From Sacculina carcini (taxonomy: Eukaryota; Arthropoda; Thecostraca; Sacculinidae), in contig OU696573.1 of NCBI GenBank assembly GCA_916048095.2, positions 4,095,535 through 4,159,534 of the forward strand: a stretch of 64,000 nt of DNA, in the 5' to 3' direction. The position numbers were made by a program, and so were the translations under genes. Shown piece by piece: positions 35,466 to 48,200 of the stretch; position 1 is the stretch's first letter; the number at the start of each line of letters is the position of its first letter. A model generated the notes under the pieces. The model ran no database searches. It was not told the origin of the DNA and saw only the letters and a list, made by a program, of their open reading frames with translations.

Positions 35466-37630
35466 CCGGGCTCAAGTGCATTACAGTATTTCACTACATT
35501 ATATCAAAACACGTACTAAAATGAGAATTGCAATATGCATTGCAAAAATATAAAAACTGCTACAAGTGGGCGCGTAACAAATAACACGTATAACACAATA
35601 AATGGTGATACACATACAAAAATAGCAAAACAGATTCAGAAAGCGAGAGATCTATTAAGAGAGGTATTTGATACCAAACAATGAGATATACAAGCCCGAT
35701 TCATTTCCTATTGAAATTATTCAGAATGTCAACATGAAGTGTGGAAACATCAGACAATATAATATTATATGTGTTCAGATATCAGCGTGTTGATGAGTTT
35801 ATTTGATCCAGGTATGGTTGTGTGGCGTACAACAAGCGCATATAATGCATTAACGAGTTACAGAATCAATATCATTAACAAGGGTGAGATAAGAACATAT
35901 AATAATACCCAAGATTCTTACTGAAGAGTGTAAAAGGAATAGAAGAGTTAAAGTTAGCCGAGGAGGGTCAAAGCTTCTAGTTCAATTTTAGAAACTTGAT
36001 CAGAAAACGGCGACAATCAGTCCATGATTAAATATCAGATACAATATATGGCATAAGGAATGTGTAAGGAAAGCAAGTGGGCATGCATATTGTATGTCCT
36101 TGACATAAACTTGAAAAACTACAAAATAACGACTCAGGACGGAGCACAATTAGGACATACAAGTTATACATGTTTAGTAGGCTGGGACTATGAATTGAGC
36201 CTAAAAGAGTCCCTGAAGGTAACAGAATGTTATCAGAAACAACCAGATCAAATTAACGAAGTAATGTCTACGTGTGAGACAGGAGCGCATAAATGAGAAT
36301 GCCTAGGAAAAATCAAGTAGATCAAGAGCAGAATATGCGAAAAGACCATTGTTGAAGACAAAGAGCCCACTACTTTCTGCAAACTGGATCAATAGTCGTC
36401 ACTACCAAAACTCGTCACGAGACCATTGCAAAAATTTCAACGACAGAACGCATTGGATCAAGTGTGCATTCGTTAAACGTCTGCGTTATGAGAAGTTATC
36501 ATTTGCCTCCGGCGGTAGAGATACGAATACTGCCGCCGTACCCGCTGCGTGTCGTAAGAGCCGACTAAAAGCGGACTCCTATTGTTCTTCCCATCATCTC
36601 CGTGCCACATCCAAAAGAAAGAAATAATCCAGAAAGGTTGGCACCCCCTGGATAACAATCCCTTTCTCTTGTCCTTTCTCGGAATAAATAAACGAATACA
36701 TTATTTCAATGAAAGTGCGCCAGCAAATAGGGCAATAACTTCTAGGAAGCCAAAAATGAGATGCATGAAAAAGAGATGAAAAAGAGGTTAAAAAGAAGTG
36801 AAAAAGATGGAAAGTGCAAATCACTTGAGCGGCATTTTACTCGACTTGATATTGGTCTCACGGAGTTGCGCTTTGATGGCCCTCATGCTCAAGCTTGCCG
36901 TTTCTTACACGCGTATGTGATATTCAAACGACAATTTCACTTGAAAGCGCAAACAGCGTGCAGCAGCTGACATGCTTTGATACCGCTGAGCAGAAAGTAG
37001 TGATGTTGGCGTAATTGCATCGCTGCTTGACCGGCCATTACTCTGATGTTCCAGCCGTAATCACATGTCACGTCGCTTCCGGTCCGACAATTTCGCGCCC
37101 ACTCAAGCGAGGCCGATACATGGTCCGGTTGTCACAAACAGCACGTGTCCATTGTTTAATTTGCATAACATGCTCTATTGATTTGCTTTGTTGAAGCACA
37201 TTCAATTGAAGCCCAAGTGGCAGTCGCATAATGTACCGAATACACACATTCATCGTAATGGAAAAGTATACCTTCAATAATTCCAAATTAATTAACTGTA
37301 AATGCGAATCATTTAAAGTGCTGCCCAAGGCAATATTCCAGGCACATTATGCTGATGTTATGTATGTATGTATGATGTTAAGTGTCATGGACGAAATTTA
37401 TTGTGTACATCTGCCAAAAATGTGCACCAATTTTCTGGTGGCCGAATGTTTCTGTACAGTGGCATGCAACAATCCTTCAACAATGCGACAGACAAATGAT
37501 GGGATTCAGGCGCAAACTCCGCCACGAGATTATGGATAGACGCTCATAGACTTTTTAACCTTGATTATTATGAAATTAATGACCATTTGATCTAATGTTA
37601 TTATTTATATTTATTGTCTTGGATTTACAA
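35466..37630. other. mGluR intron 2, no gene
   Basis: Nothing recognised. Open frames of 60-100 codons lack domain signatures. Confidence 0.4.
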
Positions 37631-37631
37631 T

Positions 37632-38495
37632 ACACCGTAAAACCTTTATTTGAACGATACCTCTATTTAAACGGCACCCCTAATAGAACGGCGCCTTGGG
37701 GTAACAAGTGAAAAATAGAACGCCACCCTCTAATTGAATGGCACATCTAATAAAACGTCACTTCAATGAATTATTCTCTTTTGTCAATAGCTATGATTGA
37801 CTGGATTTTATTAGTGAATTTCTGGTTAGTTGGCAGAAATAACCTGTATTTGTGTTTTTGTTAAATAAAAATACTTACGTTACCTGGTTTTTATCCATAA
37901 AATTTACTGTATATTCTCAAAGTTCTCACCTCATATAATTTCAACTATAATATGAACTGCCATTTTGGAATAGTCGAAAAATAGACTAGAAACATCTAAT
38001 TGAACGCCACCTCTAATTGAACGCTACTACGGGGGAAGGTTTAAAATAGAGGTTTAGGGTATACACCGTAAAACCAATATTTGAACGGCATGTCGTTCTA
38101 ATGAAACCTTCCTTCGTATTGACGTTCAATCAGAAAGTACCGCTATATATTTCGACTAGCTGGTCAGCATCTTGATAAGATATGGTACATTTTATGGATG
38201 AAAACATAACCATGTTACGTATGCATATATATTTCACCAGACACCAATACAGCGTGATTATTGGTAATTAATCACAAGTAATTAACAGTAAGTAATTACT
38301 GGTAAGTAATCACAAATTGACTGATAATAATCAGCATGTCATACGAATTGCCCAAAGAAAAGAATCCAAGTGAAGGTTGATCAGAGGTGACGTTCAATTA
38401 AAGGGTGCCGTTCTAATTTTCAAATGTTCCCTCAAGATGCTGTTCTATTAGGGGTGCAGTTAACATAGATTCCATTCAAATAGAGGTTTTACTCT
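37632..38495. mobile_element. Two Tigger-like MITEs joined as an imperfect palindrome
   Basis: The first copy starts CACCGTAAAACCTTTATTTG and ends at about 38060 with GAGGTTTAGGGTATA. The second starts at once with CACCGTAAAACCAATATTTG and ends near 38490 with AAATAGAGGTTTTAC. Their interiors are inverted relative to each other: TTTTATCCATAAAATTTACTG in the first against ACATTTTATGGATG in the second. Both have TA at their edges. Non-coding. Confidence 0.65.
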
Positions 38496-38792
38496 TTGCG
38501 GTACATAGATAGAGCGTGTGGGTGCATGTGCAGAAAAATAGTAATTTGAAAGCCCAAACATACTTGAAATGAAAATAAAACAACAACAACAACAACAACG
38601 TATATTTATACCGCATATAAACAACACACGCGCGAGCCAAGCAAAAAAATGAGACACGTCGATGACGGGGGGCGTGGTCGCAGCATCTACACAAATATGC
38701 GACATGTATAATTACACAAGCTAAGCAAGTAAACGATGAAAGCGATGAGATAGTTTAAATAATATCACCAAAAGGGATGAGACAATAGAGAA

Positions 38793-41637
38793 TTATAGTT
38801 CGGCATAAGGCGTCAGAGAGTGGGTGACAGGTTCAAATGATAAGGAGAATATGTATTTGCGTAGGGAAGATGTGAATGAAGCGTAGGAAGAAGAAATATG
38901 GATGTGAGCGGAGAGCGAGTTGTAGAAGCGAGGTGCGAAGAAAGAGAAGGAATTTGCCGACCAGCAAGATTCATTTATAGCTCGAGGGCAGTTTAGAGGG
39001 CGAGTGATACGAGGAGACAAGTGTAAGGACTGAGAAAGAAGGCGAACTGGATTATGAGGCTGGCCTATACCATATAATAATTTGATAATAATGCAGGCAA
39101 TCATGTGGTGTACACGTGGAATGATGGGTAGCCAGCGGAATTGATAAAGATATTGAGAAGTGTGACGACAAGGAAGAGGAGACAACACACATCTACAGGA
39201 TTGATTAAGGACCGATTGGAGAACTTTTAAGAACCAGCGAGGAGTGTTGAAATGAAGAGAAATACAGTAGTCAATGCTGGGAAATATAAGAGATTTTATC
39301 AACTTGATCCCAGACGCCTGGTCCAGAAATGGGCGAATGGATTAGAGAGCAAGGAGGATTAGTCGACAGGAGCGAACAACTGAGTAAATATTATTTACAA
39401 AATTAGGAGATGAATAAAAAAATGACACCCAAATTGCGCATAGAAGAACGTAAAGGAAAAAGGAGGACAGGAGGAGTGAGCCGTGGTGGGTGGAATACCA
39501 TGAATTCTGTCTCGGGTGAATTTAGTAAAAGACGATGAGACGCGGCGCATGATGAAATGTCAGAAAATAATGAATAAATAAAAGAAATATCGGGTGACGA
39601 CAGTGGACAAATCAGCTGAATGTCGTCAGCGTAAATATGGAAAGTCACAGGATAGGGAGACAAAACAGAAAATATAGATTACATATAAAATTTGAAGAGA
39701 ATGTGTCCTAAGATGGAGCCCATCAGATACCTTAGAGTTGAATTTAACAGAATATGATCTGTCTGATAGAAGATAGCTCATAAGTGAAAGAGCCGTAGAA
39801 GTAAGACCAATATGGGATAAGTCCAGAGCCGTAGCAACCGCCCCCCGTACCCCCCGGCCGGGGGGGGCCGAGTGTTGAGGGGCCCCGCTTCCGCTCCGCT
39901 TGCTTAACGTATGACATTAAAATTTATCATATTATGTATAGCTTTTACCTTTTTGTTCAGATGTTTTCACCTGAGCTTGTATTATGTGATTATGTATAAT
40001 AACTAAATTCATTATTTGATGGTTTATTTATAATGGGGCCCCAAGTGTTGCCTTAGGGGGGCCCCAAGTGTTGCCTTCGGAGGCCCCAAGTGTTGCCTTC
40101 GGGGTGGCCTCATAAGTCCTCGCAACGGCTCTGGATAAGCCATCAAGTACGATATCATGAGGCGCCAGATCGAACGCTGAGGACATATCCATCATGGCTA
40201 TTAACAAGGAATTTCGATATGAGAACTGAGAAAACACGCTGTCGGTGACATAGTTAAGGACACTTTCTGTCGAATGAGAAGGTCCGAAACCGGACTGATG
40301 AGGACGCAAAGCAGTGTAGATGATTGGATAGATCTGTGAGAAGATTACAGATTCCAGTAGATTAAAAGTGAGGCTGATTATAGAAATAGGACGATAATTT
40401 TTTTGCACAAGGAAGGATCTATTGTAGGCTTTCTCAATATGGGATAAAATTTAGTGTGTTTATCAGGAACAAACTTTCCATGGAGTAATTATAGATTAAT
40501 TATTTGCAAAAAGTAAGGAGCAAACAGGTCTACGGAGTGAGCGATGGGTATATAGTTGATAGGATCTGCAGGGGAAAAGCAAGTTTTGACCGAGGAGAGA
40601 AGAGATAGAATATCAGAGAGGTCAACAAGATCGAAGGATGACATGTCAGATGAAAAAAAACAGATTGATTTACAATACAATTTGAAGGAGGAATGTTTGC
40701 GTGTGTAGATTTGACTTTGTCCACAAAAAACAAGCCCAGCTCAGAGGCAGTGATGCAGCAGCTTGTGGAAGGTGGATGACGACCCGAATCGAGTATCGAG
40801 TGTCGAGTATCGAGTGTGGACCATAGACATTTTTGAGATTTAGGTAAAGAAGCGAGTTTATAATTATAATAGGAGTGCTTAGCAGCAGAAAGTGCAGTTG
40901 GATAGGTTGTGCGGGCTGTACAAAAACGGACCATTCAGCAGCAGAGCGAGTGTGACGCCAAACTTTTTCAGATCGCCGCTGAGAACGTTTGAGTTGAGTC
41001 AGCTCAACATTGAGCCACGGAGCTTGCAAGTGTGCGCGGGGCCGAGTCACCAATGGGAAAAAAAAATTAATTTCCGAAAGGCCGTGATTAAAGTGTGAGT
41101 ATACTTGAGATGGACATAGTGAGTGAAACATATAAAGAAAAAGGCGAGATGTTAAACAGGAGAAAAGTAGGTCTAGGTTGAGGTTTTTGTAGGATCTGAA
41201 TGTGATCAGTGCGCGATCAGGAGGGTTGCACCGGAAAGAGAGGCTGAAAAGACATTGACTGTGGTCGGAAAATGTATTGTCAGGAGGGATAACTTCAATT
41301 TCCGGAATAGCAAGGTCGGTGGAAAGAACAGGGCTAGGAAATAGAATAAGATCATAAGTATGAGCTGAAAGATGGGTGGGAGAAGATATTGGCGAACAAA
41401 GAGCAAGAGAGTCAATAAGTGGTATAAAACGAGGGCAATACGGATCAGAAGAAAGGTTATCGACCCAAAATTGAAATCGCCAGCAATAAAGTATCTGTTT
41501 GAGAAAAATTGATTGACAGATTCTATAAGAGCGGGGAATTTATCGAAGAAGGAGGAAATAGAGCCAGGATGGTTATGACGGTAGATGACTATTATACAAA
41601 ATTTTGGTAAGGAAGGAAGATACAATGACATAGCGAT
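38793..41637 (-). pseudogene. LINE 2 endonuclease-reverse transcriptase remnants
   Basis: Fragments in several frames, in order: endonuclease end (FCIIVIYRHNHPG and FIAGDFNFGS, 41206-41637), a linker (40530-41131), RT start (YRPISIISLTFNLLESVIF, with an SGFGPSHSTES block and MDMSSAFDLAPHD, up to 40408), RT core (FHIYADDIQLI at about 39630), and a C-terminal part (38793-39302). Active-site YADD is kept, but frames are broken in at least four places. The YRPxHPG and SGFRxxHSTE motifs fit CR1/L2-like elements. Not functional. Confidence 0.8.
39824..40133. mobile_element. hAT MITE family 1, copy 4, nested in LINE 2
   Basis: It begins CAGAGCCGTAGCAACC and ends CGCAACGGCTCTG. Flanks GATAAGTC (39816-39823) and GATAAGCC (40134-40141) match at 7 of 8. 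It is very close in sequence to the 21111 copy, with three tandem GGCCCCAAGTGTTGCC units near the right end. The LINE reading resumes on the other side, so the MITE came later. Confidence 0.9.
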
Positions 41638-41930
41638 GAGCTCGAAGCTCAAGCAAGCTCTGTGCACGAAATGTCCAGGGTTCGATTCCCTGGCGAGGTG
41701 AAACGGATAGGTTCGTTTCTTAAAGTGATAGCCCAATTGCACCAAGGCGGGTTTCGTGTGCGCGCAGCCGTACAGTTTTCTGTGCTAGCCGTGACTGCGA
41801 TAAGCTGTGTGTGGCGGCCGGACCTGCGGTGTGCCAGCCGGGGCTGTGAGGCTTTGCCCCGCAAAATTACACGCGAACACAGCCTTCTCTACTGCTGTGT
41901 TCAAATGCGTAATTATAATTATATATACTC
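41638..41930 (+). mobile_element. SINE family A, copy 3
   Basis: The B box GGTTCGATTCCC and the following GGCGAGGTGAAACGG are intact; the A box region is degraded. The body ends ACACGCGAACACAGCC then GTTCAAATGCGTAATTAT. It sits between LINE 2 and the Gypsy fragment and seems to have truncated one or both. Confidence 0.75.
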
Positions 41931-41949
41931 ACTGTTCCTGACTGGTACT

Positions 41950-44231
41950 CAGTTCCTGATATTCAGTCGTTTGCTGATCAACTCTGTGGAGCCAAAATGG
42001 TCAGCACGGTGGACCTACCACGTGCGTTTGCTCAAGTACCGCTCCACAAGGACACCCAGGAGAAAACTGCGATAACCACACCCTTCGGACTAAATCAGTA
42101 CAAGCGGATGCCATTTGGTCTGTGTAACGCGGAGCAGACATTCCAGCGCCTCATGGGCACGGTACTGAGGGGCAAGCCGCGTGTTTTTGCCACCTGGACG
42201 ATGTCCTGGCTTATTCGCCAGATGTTGAGACTCACCGCCAGGACCTCAAGGAGCTGTTCCGCCGTCTCACAGCAGCTGGGTTGGTCATCAAGCCTGAGAA
42301 GTGTGTTTTTGGTGTACCAAGAGTGCGTTAAGTTGGCTTCCGGGTCTCGGAACACGGCATCGAACCTCTTCTCGACAAAATTGCAGACATGAGCAACATG
42401 TCTGCACCCGCCAATTCCAAGGACTGCAAGAGATTTCTGTGCATGGTGAACTTTTCCACCGATTAATTCCTGGACTGGCCCGACTCCTCAAGCCGTTTCA
42501 TAACGTGGCGAACCTCAAACGAGATTTCGTATGGGGTTCTCAACAGGCGGCCGCTTGGCAGTGGGAGCAGTGGTTCTGCAGTTACAAGACGGTCACTGGG
42601 TGCCTCTGGCATTTCACTCAAAAAGGCCACTGATGCTGAGCTCCAGTGGTCCACTGGTGACAAAGAGTTGTACGCCCTCTTCAGTGCCGCGAAGAGGTTC
42701 CGCCACCTCCTCGAAGGTCGCGCCGATCTACAGCTGTGGACCGACCACAAACCACTGGTATACTCGTTCACCAGCACCACTAAACGTTCATCCCGTGTGC
42801 AGAGACAACTTGCCTACCTGAGCGAGCTCTCGACAGATGTTCGGCAAATAAATGGGTCAGAGAACGCTGTGTCAGACGGCCTGAGCAGACCACCGACTAG
42901 AACACTTCACGTCTCGCAACTTACCGCAGACTCACAGAGCTCACTGGACGTCAAACGCTTGGCCCAGGCACAGCAAAGTGCACCAGATGTGGTTGAGCTG
43001 GCTTCCTGTCCGTCATTACGCGTCCTTAGACGCCCGGTTGATGGAGTTCCGTCTGGTCTGCTGGTAGATGCGTCCATCGGTATCGATCGCCCGCAACTTC
43101 CGGAGTGCCTGCAGCACGAGGTTTATCTGATGATACGCCACTTAAATCACCCGAGTACTAGGGTCACCAGGCGTTTGATATCGGAGCGTTATGTCTTCAA
43201 GCGCATTTGGGCGAAAGTGTCGTCGTGGGCGAAATCTTGCGTCCGCTGCCAGCAGTGTAAAGTATCCCGGCATCAACACACCGCTCTGCGCAGACCTCCG
43301 ACGCCCAGTGGACGCTTCGAGGCCCTTCATGTCAATATCGTCAGTCCTCTTCCTCCTATAAATGGCTACCAGTACCTTTTTACGATCTTAGATTGGTTCA
43401 CAAGATGCCCCGAAGCGGTACCTATGCCAGACGCCACCGCTGCATCGTGTGTACGAGCCCTGCTCGACTGGGTTTCCCGGCTTGGTTTGTGTCTGTGTAT
43501 GACATCAGATCGTGGGAGGCAGTTCGTATCGGATGTCTGGAAAGAGCTTTGGTCGGTGCTGGGTGTCAAGCTGGCGAACACTTGTGCGTTCATGCCGCAG
43601 CAAAAACGGTCTGGTTGAACTACTTCATCGGTAGCTGAAGTTGTCTCTTTATGCTGCTCTGATGGACAACACCACCTGGCTCACCGCGTTGCCTGTTGTA
43701 TTGATGGGCCTTTGCTCTGCTTTCAAGCCCGACATTGGCTCCTCGTCAGCAGAGTTGGTTTTTGGGGAGAAGATGCGGTTGCCCGGTCAGTTCATTTCGC
43801 AAACTGTTTCCGATCGTCCGGTATGTGAATTCGCCACTCAACTGGCCACTGCCTTCAAGCGACTTCAACCGACTCCGACTGCGTGGCATCGTCGCTACGA
43901 CACTACATCTCCGTTCGTGTTACAGTTACTGGCCACTGCCACACACGTTTTCGTCCGCATTGATGCTCACCGGCCGCCATTGACTCCGCCATATCGCGGA
44001 CCATTTGCTGTACTGGAGCTCGGTGATAAATCGTTTGTTCTGGATTTCGGAGGCACTACCTATAGTGTAGCCATTGATTGTCTCAAGCCGGCGTTTCTGA
44101 TGCGAGAGGATCAGTCTGACCCGAACAACAACCTGTCTCCATCAGAAGATCGCCCTTTCAGTCAACCAGCTCACCAGACTGAGTCAGTTCCTTCCACTAT
44201 CAGATCAAGTCAGCCACCGCGAATCGTGTAG
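41950..44231 (+). pseudogene. pol: Gypsy Pol fragment (RT-RH-IN)
   Basis: RT motifs STVDLPRAF, MPFGLCNAEQTFQR and, after a frameshift near 42190, the LDD active site are present. RNase H ends with WTDHKPLVY (about 42738). The integrase zinc finger (HLNHPS... CVRCQQC, 43140-43255) and core follow. The first catalytic aspartate is changed: the family's D is N in LHVNIVSPLP, at about 43330. Several stops and frame changes, including a TGA at 43616, confirm it is dead. The tail from 43641 to 44231 is in another frame and carries the PYRGPF motif typical of the C-terminal integrase domain. Confidence 0.85.
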
Positions 44232-44306
44232 TCTCGCCGCGCTAGAACTGTTAGTCCTCCCGGTCGTTTTTCATAAATCGGTACTGTGAAGTACCTGGAG
44301 GGGAGC

Positions 44307-44579
44307 TGTAGTCGGCGGGTCACTTTTGACCCACCTAAACTAATTATGTATATTCTATATAACTATGATCTTGTACTTGTATTTCATCAATTCCCTAAAT
44401 TGTATCATTTTATGTTAATTGTGCTTGTTATATTGTATTATGATGTGTAATTGTATAATGTGGTTGTTAAATTGGATTGTTAGTGACACAACACACATCC
44501 GTTCTGCCCGTTGCCCGTAGCTTGCTTTCTGAGGCCGTTTGCCTGTGGTTTTTACTGTTGTGGGCGTTCCTACACTACA
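44307..44579 (+). repeat. 3' LTR of Gypsy fragment
   Basis: It starts TGTAGTCGGCGGG directly after the purine tract and is taken to end at CACTACA, giving TGTAGT/ACTACA short inverted termini. The end is inferred because no second LTR exists for comparison. Confidence 0.6.
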
Positions 44580-44703
44580 AAAGATATAGTTGATAATTTT
44601 TTGACTACGTACGGCGCATCAAAACATTTATTCTGTGTTTGTATAGATATTATCAGCATTTTTTCATATCTATTCAGAGATAATCCAGAAAATTGGCTAC
44701 AAT
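44580..44703. other. mGluR intron 2 between LTR elements
   Basis: No feature seen. CAATC at 44704-44708 is the left target duplication of the next element. Confidence 0.6.
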
Positions 44704-44708
44704 CAATC

Positions 44709-45016
44709 TGTAATAAACGCACAGACGCTCAACTCGCACAGCACAGTATCTCCTCCAACCGTCAAACCACAAACACGACTCTCCGCTCACACCGTGACAC
44801 ACACACACACGCACACACACAAAGCCTCACCCGCCGCAGCAACCAATCAGCAGCGAGCCGGTCACTCGCCGCCGCCGCGGGCATGAACAATTCACGGCGT
44901 GTCAGTCATACTAGTACATACATACATACATACAAACATAGTACACAACAGGAGCACAAACGCGAATCACACACACACACACACACACACTAACACTCCA
45001 TGCACATAACACTACA
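44709..45016 (-). repeat. 3' LTR of young element
   Basis: 308 bp. I find no difference from 49004-49311. It contains CA-rich stretches and a CATA tetranucleotide run. On the element strand it starts TGTAGTG and ends TTATTACA. Confidence 0.93.
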
Positions 45017-45212
45017 TGCACACCTGGCTTCAAGAGCCAACTAAACGTATAAATCTACAAGATGCGGTAAAGTGGAAACGCTGCACAGAAAAACATGCGG
45101 TAAAGTGGAAACGCCATTGTATGACGAATGACAATAACAATGACGAATGCGTATCGACTGAACACGCACTCACACATGCATACTCACACGCACTCACACA
45201 ATAGCATGAACA
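45017..45212 (-). other. 3' untranslated region of young element
   Basis: About 196 bp between the Pol stop and the 3' LTR. A 20-nt direct repeat (ATGCGGTAAAGTGGAAACGC) occurs twice at about 45060 and 45099. No purine run adjoins the LTR. Confidence 0.75.
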
Positions 45213-48200
45213 TCAATATTGAAATAATTGACGCGGCGCAGGATTGGCCCGTAATAAACGCACAGCAGAGCGACTAGGCAAGTCATTCGGTTGTTCATTC
45301 ATCCGCACCGGTTCAACAACTCTTTCAGGCTGAACTGCAGCAGGCGGAACTGTCACGAGAGCCGGACGACGTTCTTCTTCCTGCTGCTGCTGCTGCTGCA
45401 CACCAGGCGGCACACTGACAGCCACGCGTCGATTGCACGGCCTCAGACTTCTCACGTGACGAGGCACTCCGTCGACTTCGACGCTGAGCTGAGAGGTCAC
45501 ACCAGTCACAGTGCCGATGTGTGACCTGGTGTGACAACTTGCACCTCGCTGCCGAACCCACACAACATCTCCAAGCTTGAACTTGCAGCGCACAGAAGCG
45601 TTGTTAACTTGAGCGTTGCCAGAATGTGGCGGCGTCGGGATTGGCCGCGACCGCACGCGATATTTATATATCTGCATGGCAGGCGCGGAACTGTCTGTGC
45701 GGCTGTCCTTTGGAGTCATTTTGTACCAATGTACAGCTTCCGATACAGAGCAGTTCGACCTAGCAGCGATTGTTTTGATGGTGCGATGGCTGCGCTCAGC
45801 GATGGCATTTCCAGTGGGCTCATATGCGCACCGAAAAATCAAATTGACACCCCATTTTTCGAGCATGCTTCTGAAAGCAGCGCTGCGAAACACAGTTGCG
45901 TTATCGGCCAGAACTTCCGCTGGTGGACCGCGCTCATAAAAAATGTTCTCCAATTGCATGATGACATTCACACTGTCTTGCTGTCTCAGGTGACGCCACA
46001 GTGAGAATCGCGACGGGCCACAGTCGATCACAGTGAGGTAATGGTGAAGCCCTGCGTGCGTCACGTCGATGGCCAGACGATGCCAGTTGCGCTTTACGTG
46101 CAACTTGCCTGCTGCCCACCGCACAGGAGCAGGATCAACTGACTGGCATGCATCACAATTTCTCACCACCGTTTGGGCCATCCTTCTGCTCACACACGGG
46201 TCTTTCTTCTTCGAGAAATACAGTGTTCGCCTCACACCAGGGTGACCAGAGGCCTCATGCACGGCTCGCACGACAGCGAGAGGATCATGCGGTGAAGTAC
46301 ACGGTGCTGTCGCTGCTGCTGCCACTGACACGGCTGCATTAGGTTGCTTTCTCAGCCAGGCGGTGGGCACACGAGTCAGCTGGTCCGCCAGATTGCAACT
46401 TGAGCTGACGAATGCGACGTTAACGTCCAACTGGTACTCTGCCACCAGAGACGTGAGAACAGACAACCTCCTGCGAATAAGCATTTCACTGCCGGCTTTT
46501 GTTTGAAGCCTCGATTGCCCACTCAATGCGTTGCTAATCCAGTGGAAGACTGTGCGGGAATCAGTAACTAGACGGAATTTTTTCAGCTTCCAAATAAGCG
46601 CCAGGTTCACACCTTTGACAGCAGCATCGAGTTCCGCCATATTAATATGAGCCGCATCCTCAGTGCGCAACCAGCATCCGTCTTCGATCACTGACCCGCC
46701 GATCTCCAATACCGCACCCATGGCCAATGAACTAGCATCGGTCCAAACAGTGGCGTCTCCATCAACTACATCCCAGCGTCCAGTTGCAGGATCAGCATCT
46801 TTCACACGGGCCAATATTTCCTCCAGCATTTTGCGGACTTCTCCACCATCACGCAGCTTGTCATCCCAGCTTGCAGTTGCAGCATTTGCTCGACGCTTGA
46901 TGTATGCTGCCGCCACACGCAACCAGCCACACACTGGCATGTGCCCTGTCAGTTTGCCACAAACTGAAAACACGTTCCGCCGTGTGAGAACATCCGGTAT
47001 GTCACCAACACAGTTGTCACGGCGCCAACGCAGATGACGACCATGGCTGTCCACTCTGACACCAAGGACACCAGCGCCGTCTCGCAGTCGCTCGGGAGCT
47101 TTGCACACGAGGCCGTATTTTTCCAGGTGTGCAACCACCTTGTCCACACCAACGACATTCGCGTTCACAAGCACATCGTCGATGTAGGAAGACGTACCCT
47201 GAAACACGGTCGGGTCCTGTTTCAACACAGTCTCCAGTACGGCTTGCATCACCAATGGGGCGACATTGAGACCGAATCCGAGTCTAGTGAGACAAAAACG
47301 GCGGCCCTCGAAATTGACGGTTTGAAAAGGCCACAAGTCGGAGCTCACGGCGATTTGCAAGTAAGCCTTCCTCAAATCGATCAACACCGCACTGCCTCCA
47401 ACACGTCTCCACAGGCGAATTTTGTCGGCACAAACGTCACTGTTGGCAGTGAATGGATTTATGAAGTCATTGAGCTCTCTGAAGTCAAGGACTGGCCTGG
47501 TTTTTTGCTTATTATTTTGAACGACAGCCATTAGGGGAATTAACGCTTTCGCAGGTCCGTGCTCTCGTTCATCATATCGTTGCAGCCAGCCACGCTTGAT
47601 CCAGTCCAATACTTCTCTACGGTATTCCATTCGAACACTGGGCTTCATGGCGTATTCACGAACTTTGTTTTTTAGAGCACCTGGTGGCCGTCCGTCCGCC
47701 CATTTCCACGCAGCTGTCCACTGTTTCTTGTCAGCACTGAACTTTGCTGTAAAGTCTTGTCGTTCAATGACAAGGTCGGTCAGTTTACCCGGCATTCCAC
47801 CAGAAGCATCAGCCGCTCCAGCCGTGTACTGAGTTCCTGCTGTAGCGTCACAATGCACACCAAGTCTCACATTACCCTCGCCACTGATGCACACACCACC
47901 GTAGGACGATACGCCATTCATACCCAACACAAATTCAAAATTCAACGGTTTGAAGCTGACAACCATGGCTTCAACAAATTTTGGTGAATGAGCAGCACTT
48001 TGTAAGCATACCATTGTCCTGCCAAGACTCCTATGCTTGGTGCCGTCTACAGTTACAATAGTGCAAACATATGGTTCCCATGAACCACAACACGATTGAT
48101 GAATTATGCACTTGGAACAGCCTGAGTCGACGAGTACAGATTTCTCACAATCATTTACTCGCATGAGTGTCGTGGGTAACGCGTCATTGGCAAACGAGAA

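Larger units (their letters stand above)
38580..41637 (-). mobile_element. LINE 2: CR1/L2-type copy with (CAA)n tail
   Basis: A minus-strand non-LTR element whose 3' end is the (CAA)n tract at 38580-38599 (TTG in element sense). It is 5' truncated where a SINE abuts it at about 41638, and split by a hAT MITE at 39824-40133. It lies in mGluR intron 2 in the same direction as the gene. Protein similarity with the 58.1-60.2 kb copy indicates one family. Confidence 0.8.
41950..44579 (+). mobile_element. Ty3/Gypsy fragment, 5' half missing
   Basis: It starts inside RT after the SINE, runs through RNase H and integrase, and ends with a 3' LTR preceded by the purine tract GGAGGGGAGC. There is no gag, protease or 5' LTR. 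It lies in mGluR intron 2, antisense to the gene. Confidence 0.85.

Noticed and set aside
34827-36627. Open frames at 34827, 36060 and 36349 as host exons
   Set aside because: No domain, no convincing splice borders, and an intron location.
45531-47987. Plus-strand open frames of 76-166 codons
   Set aside because: They are antisense to the intact Pol frame and have no domain signature.
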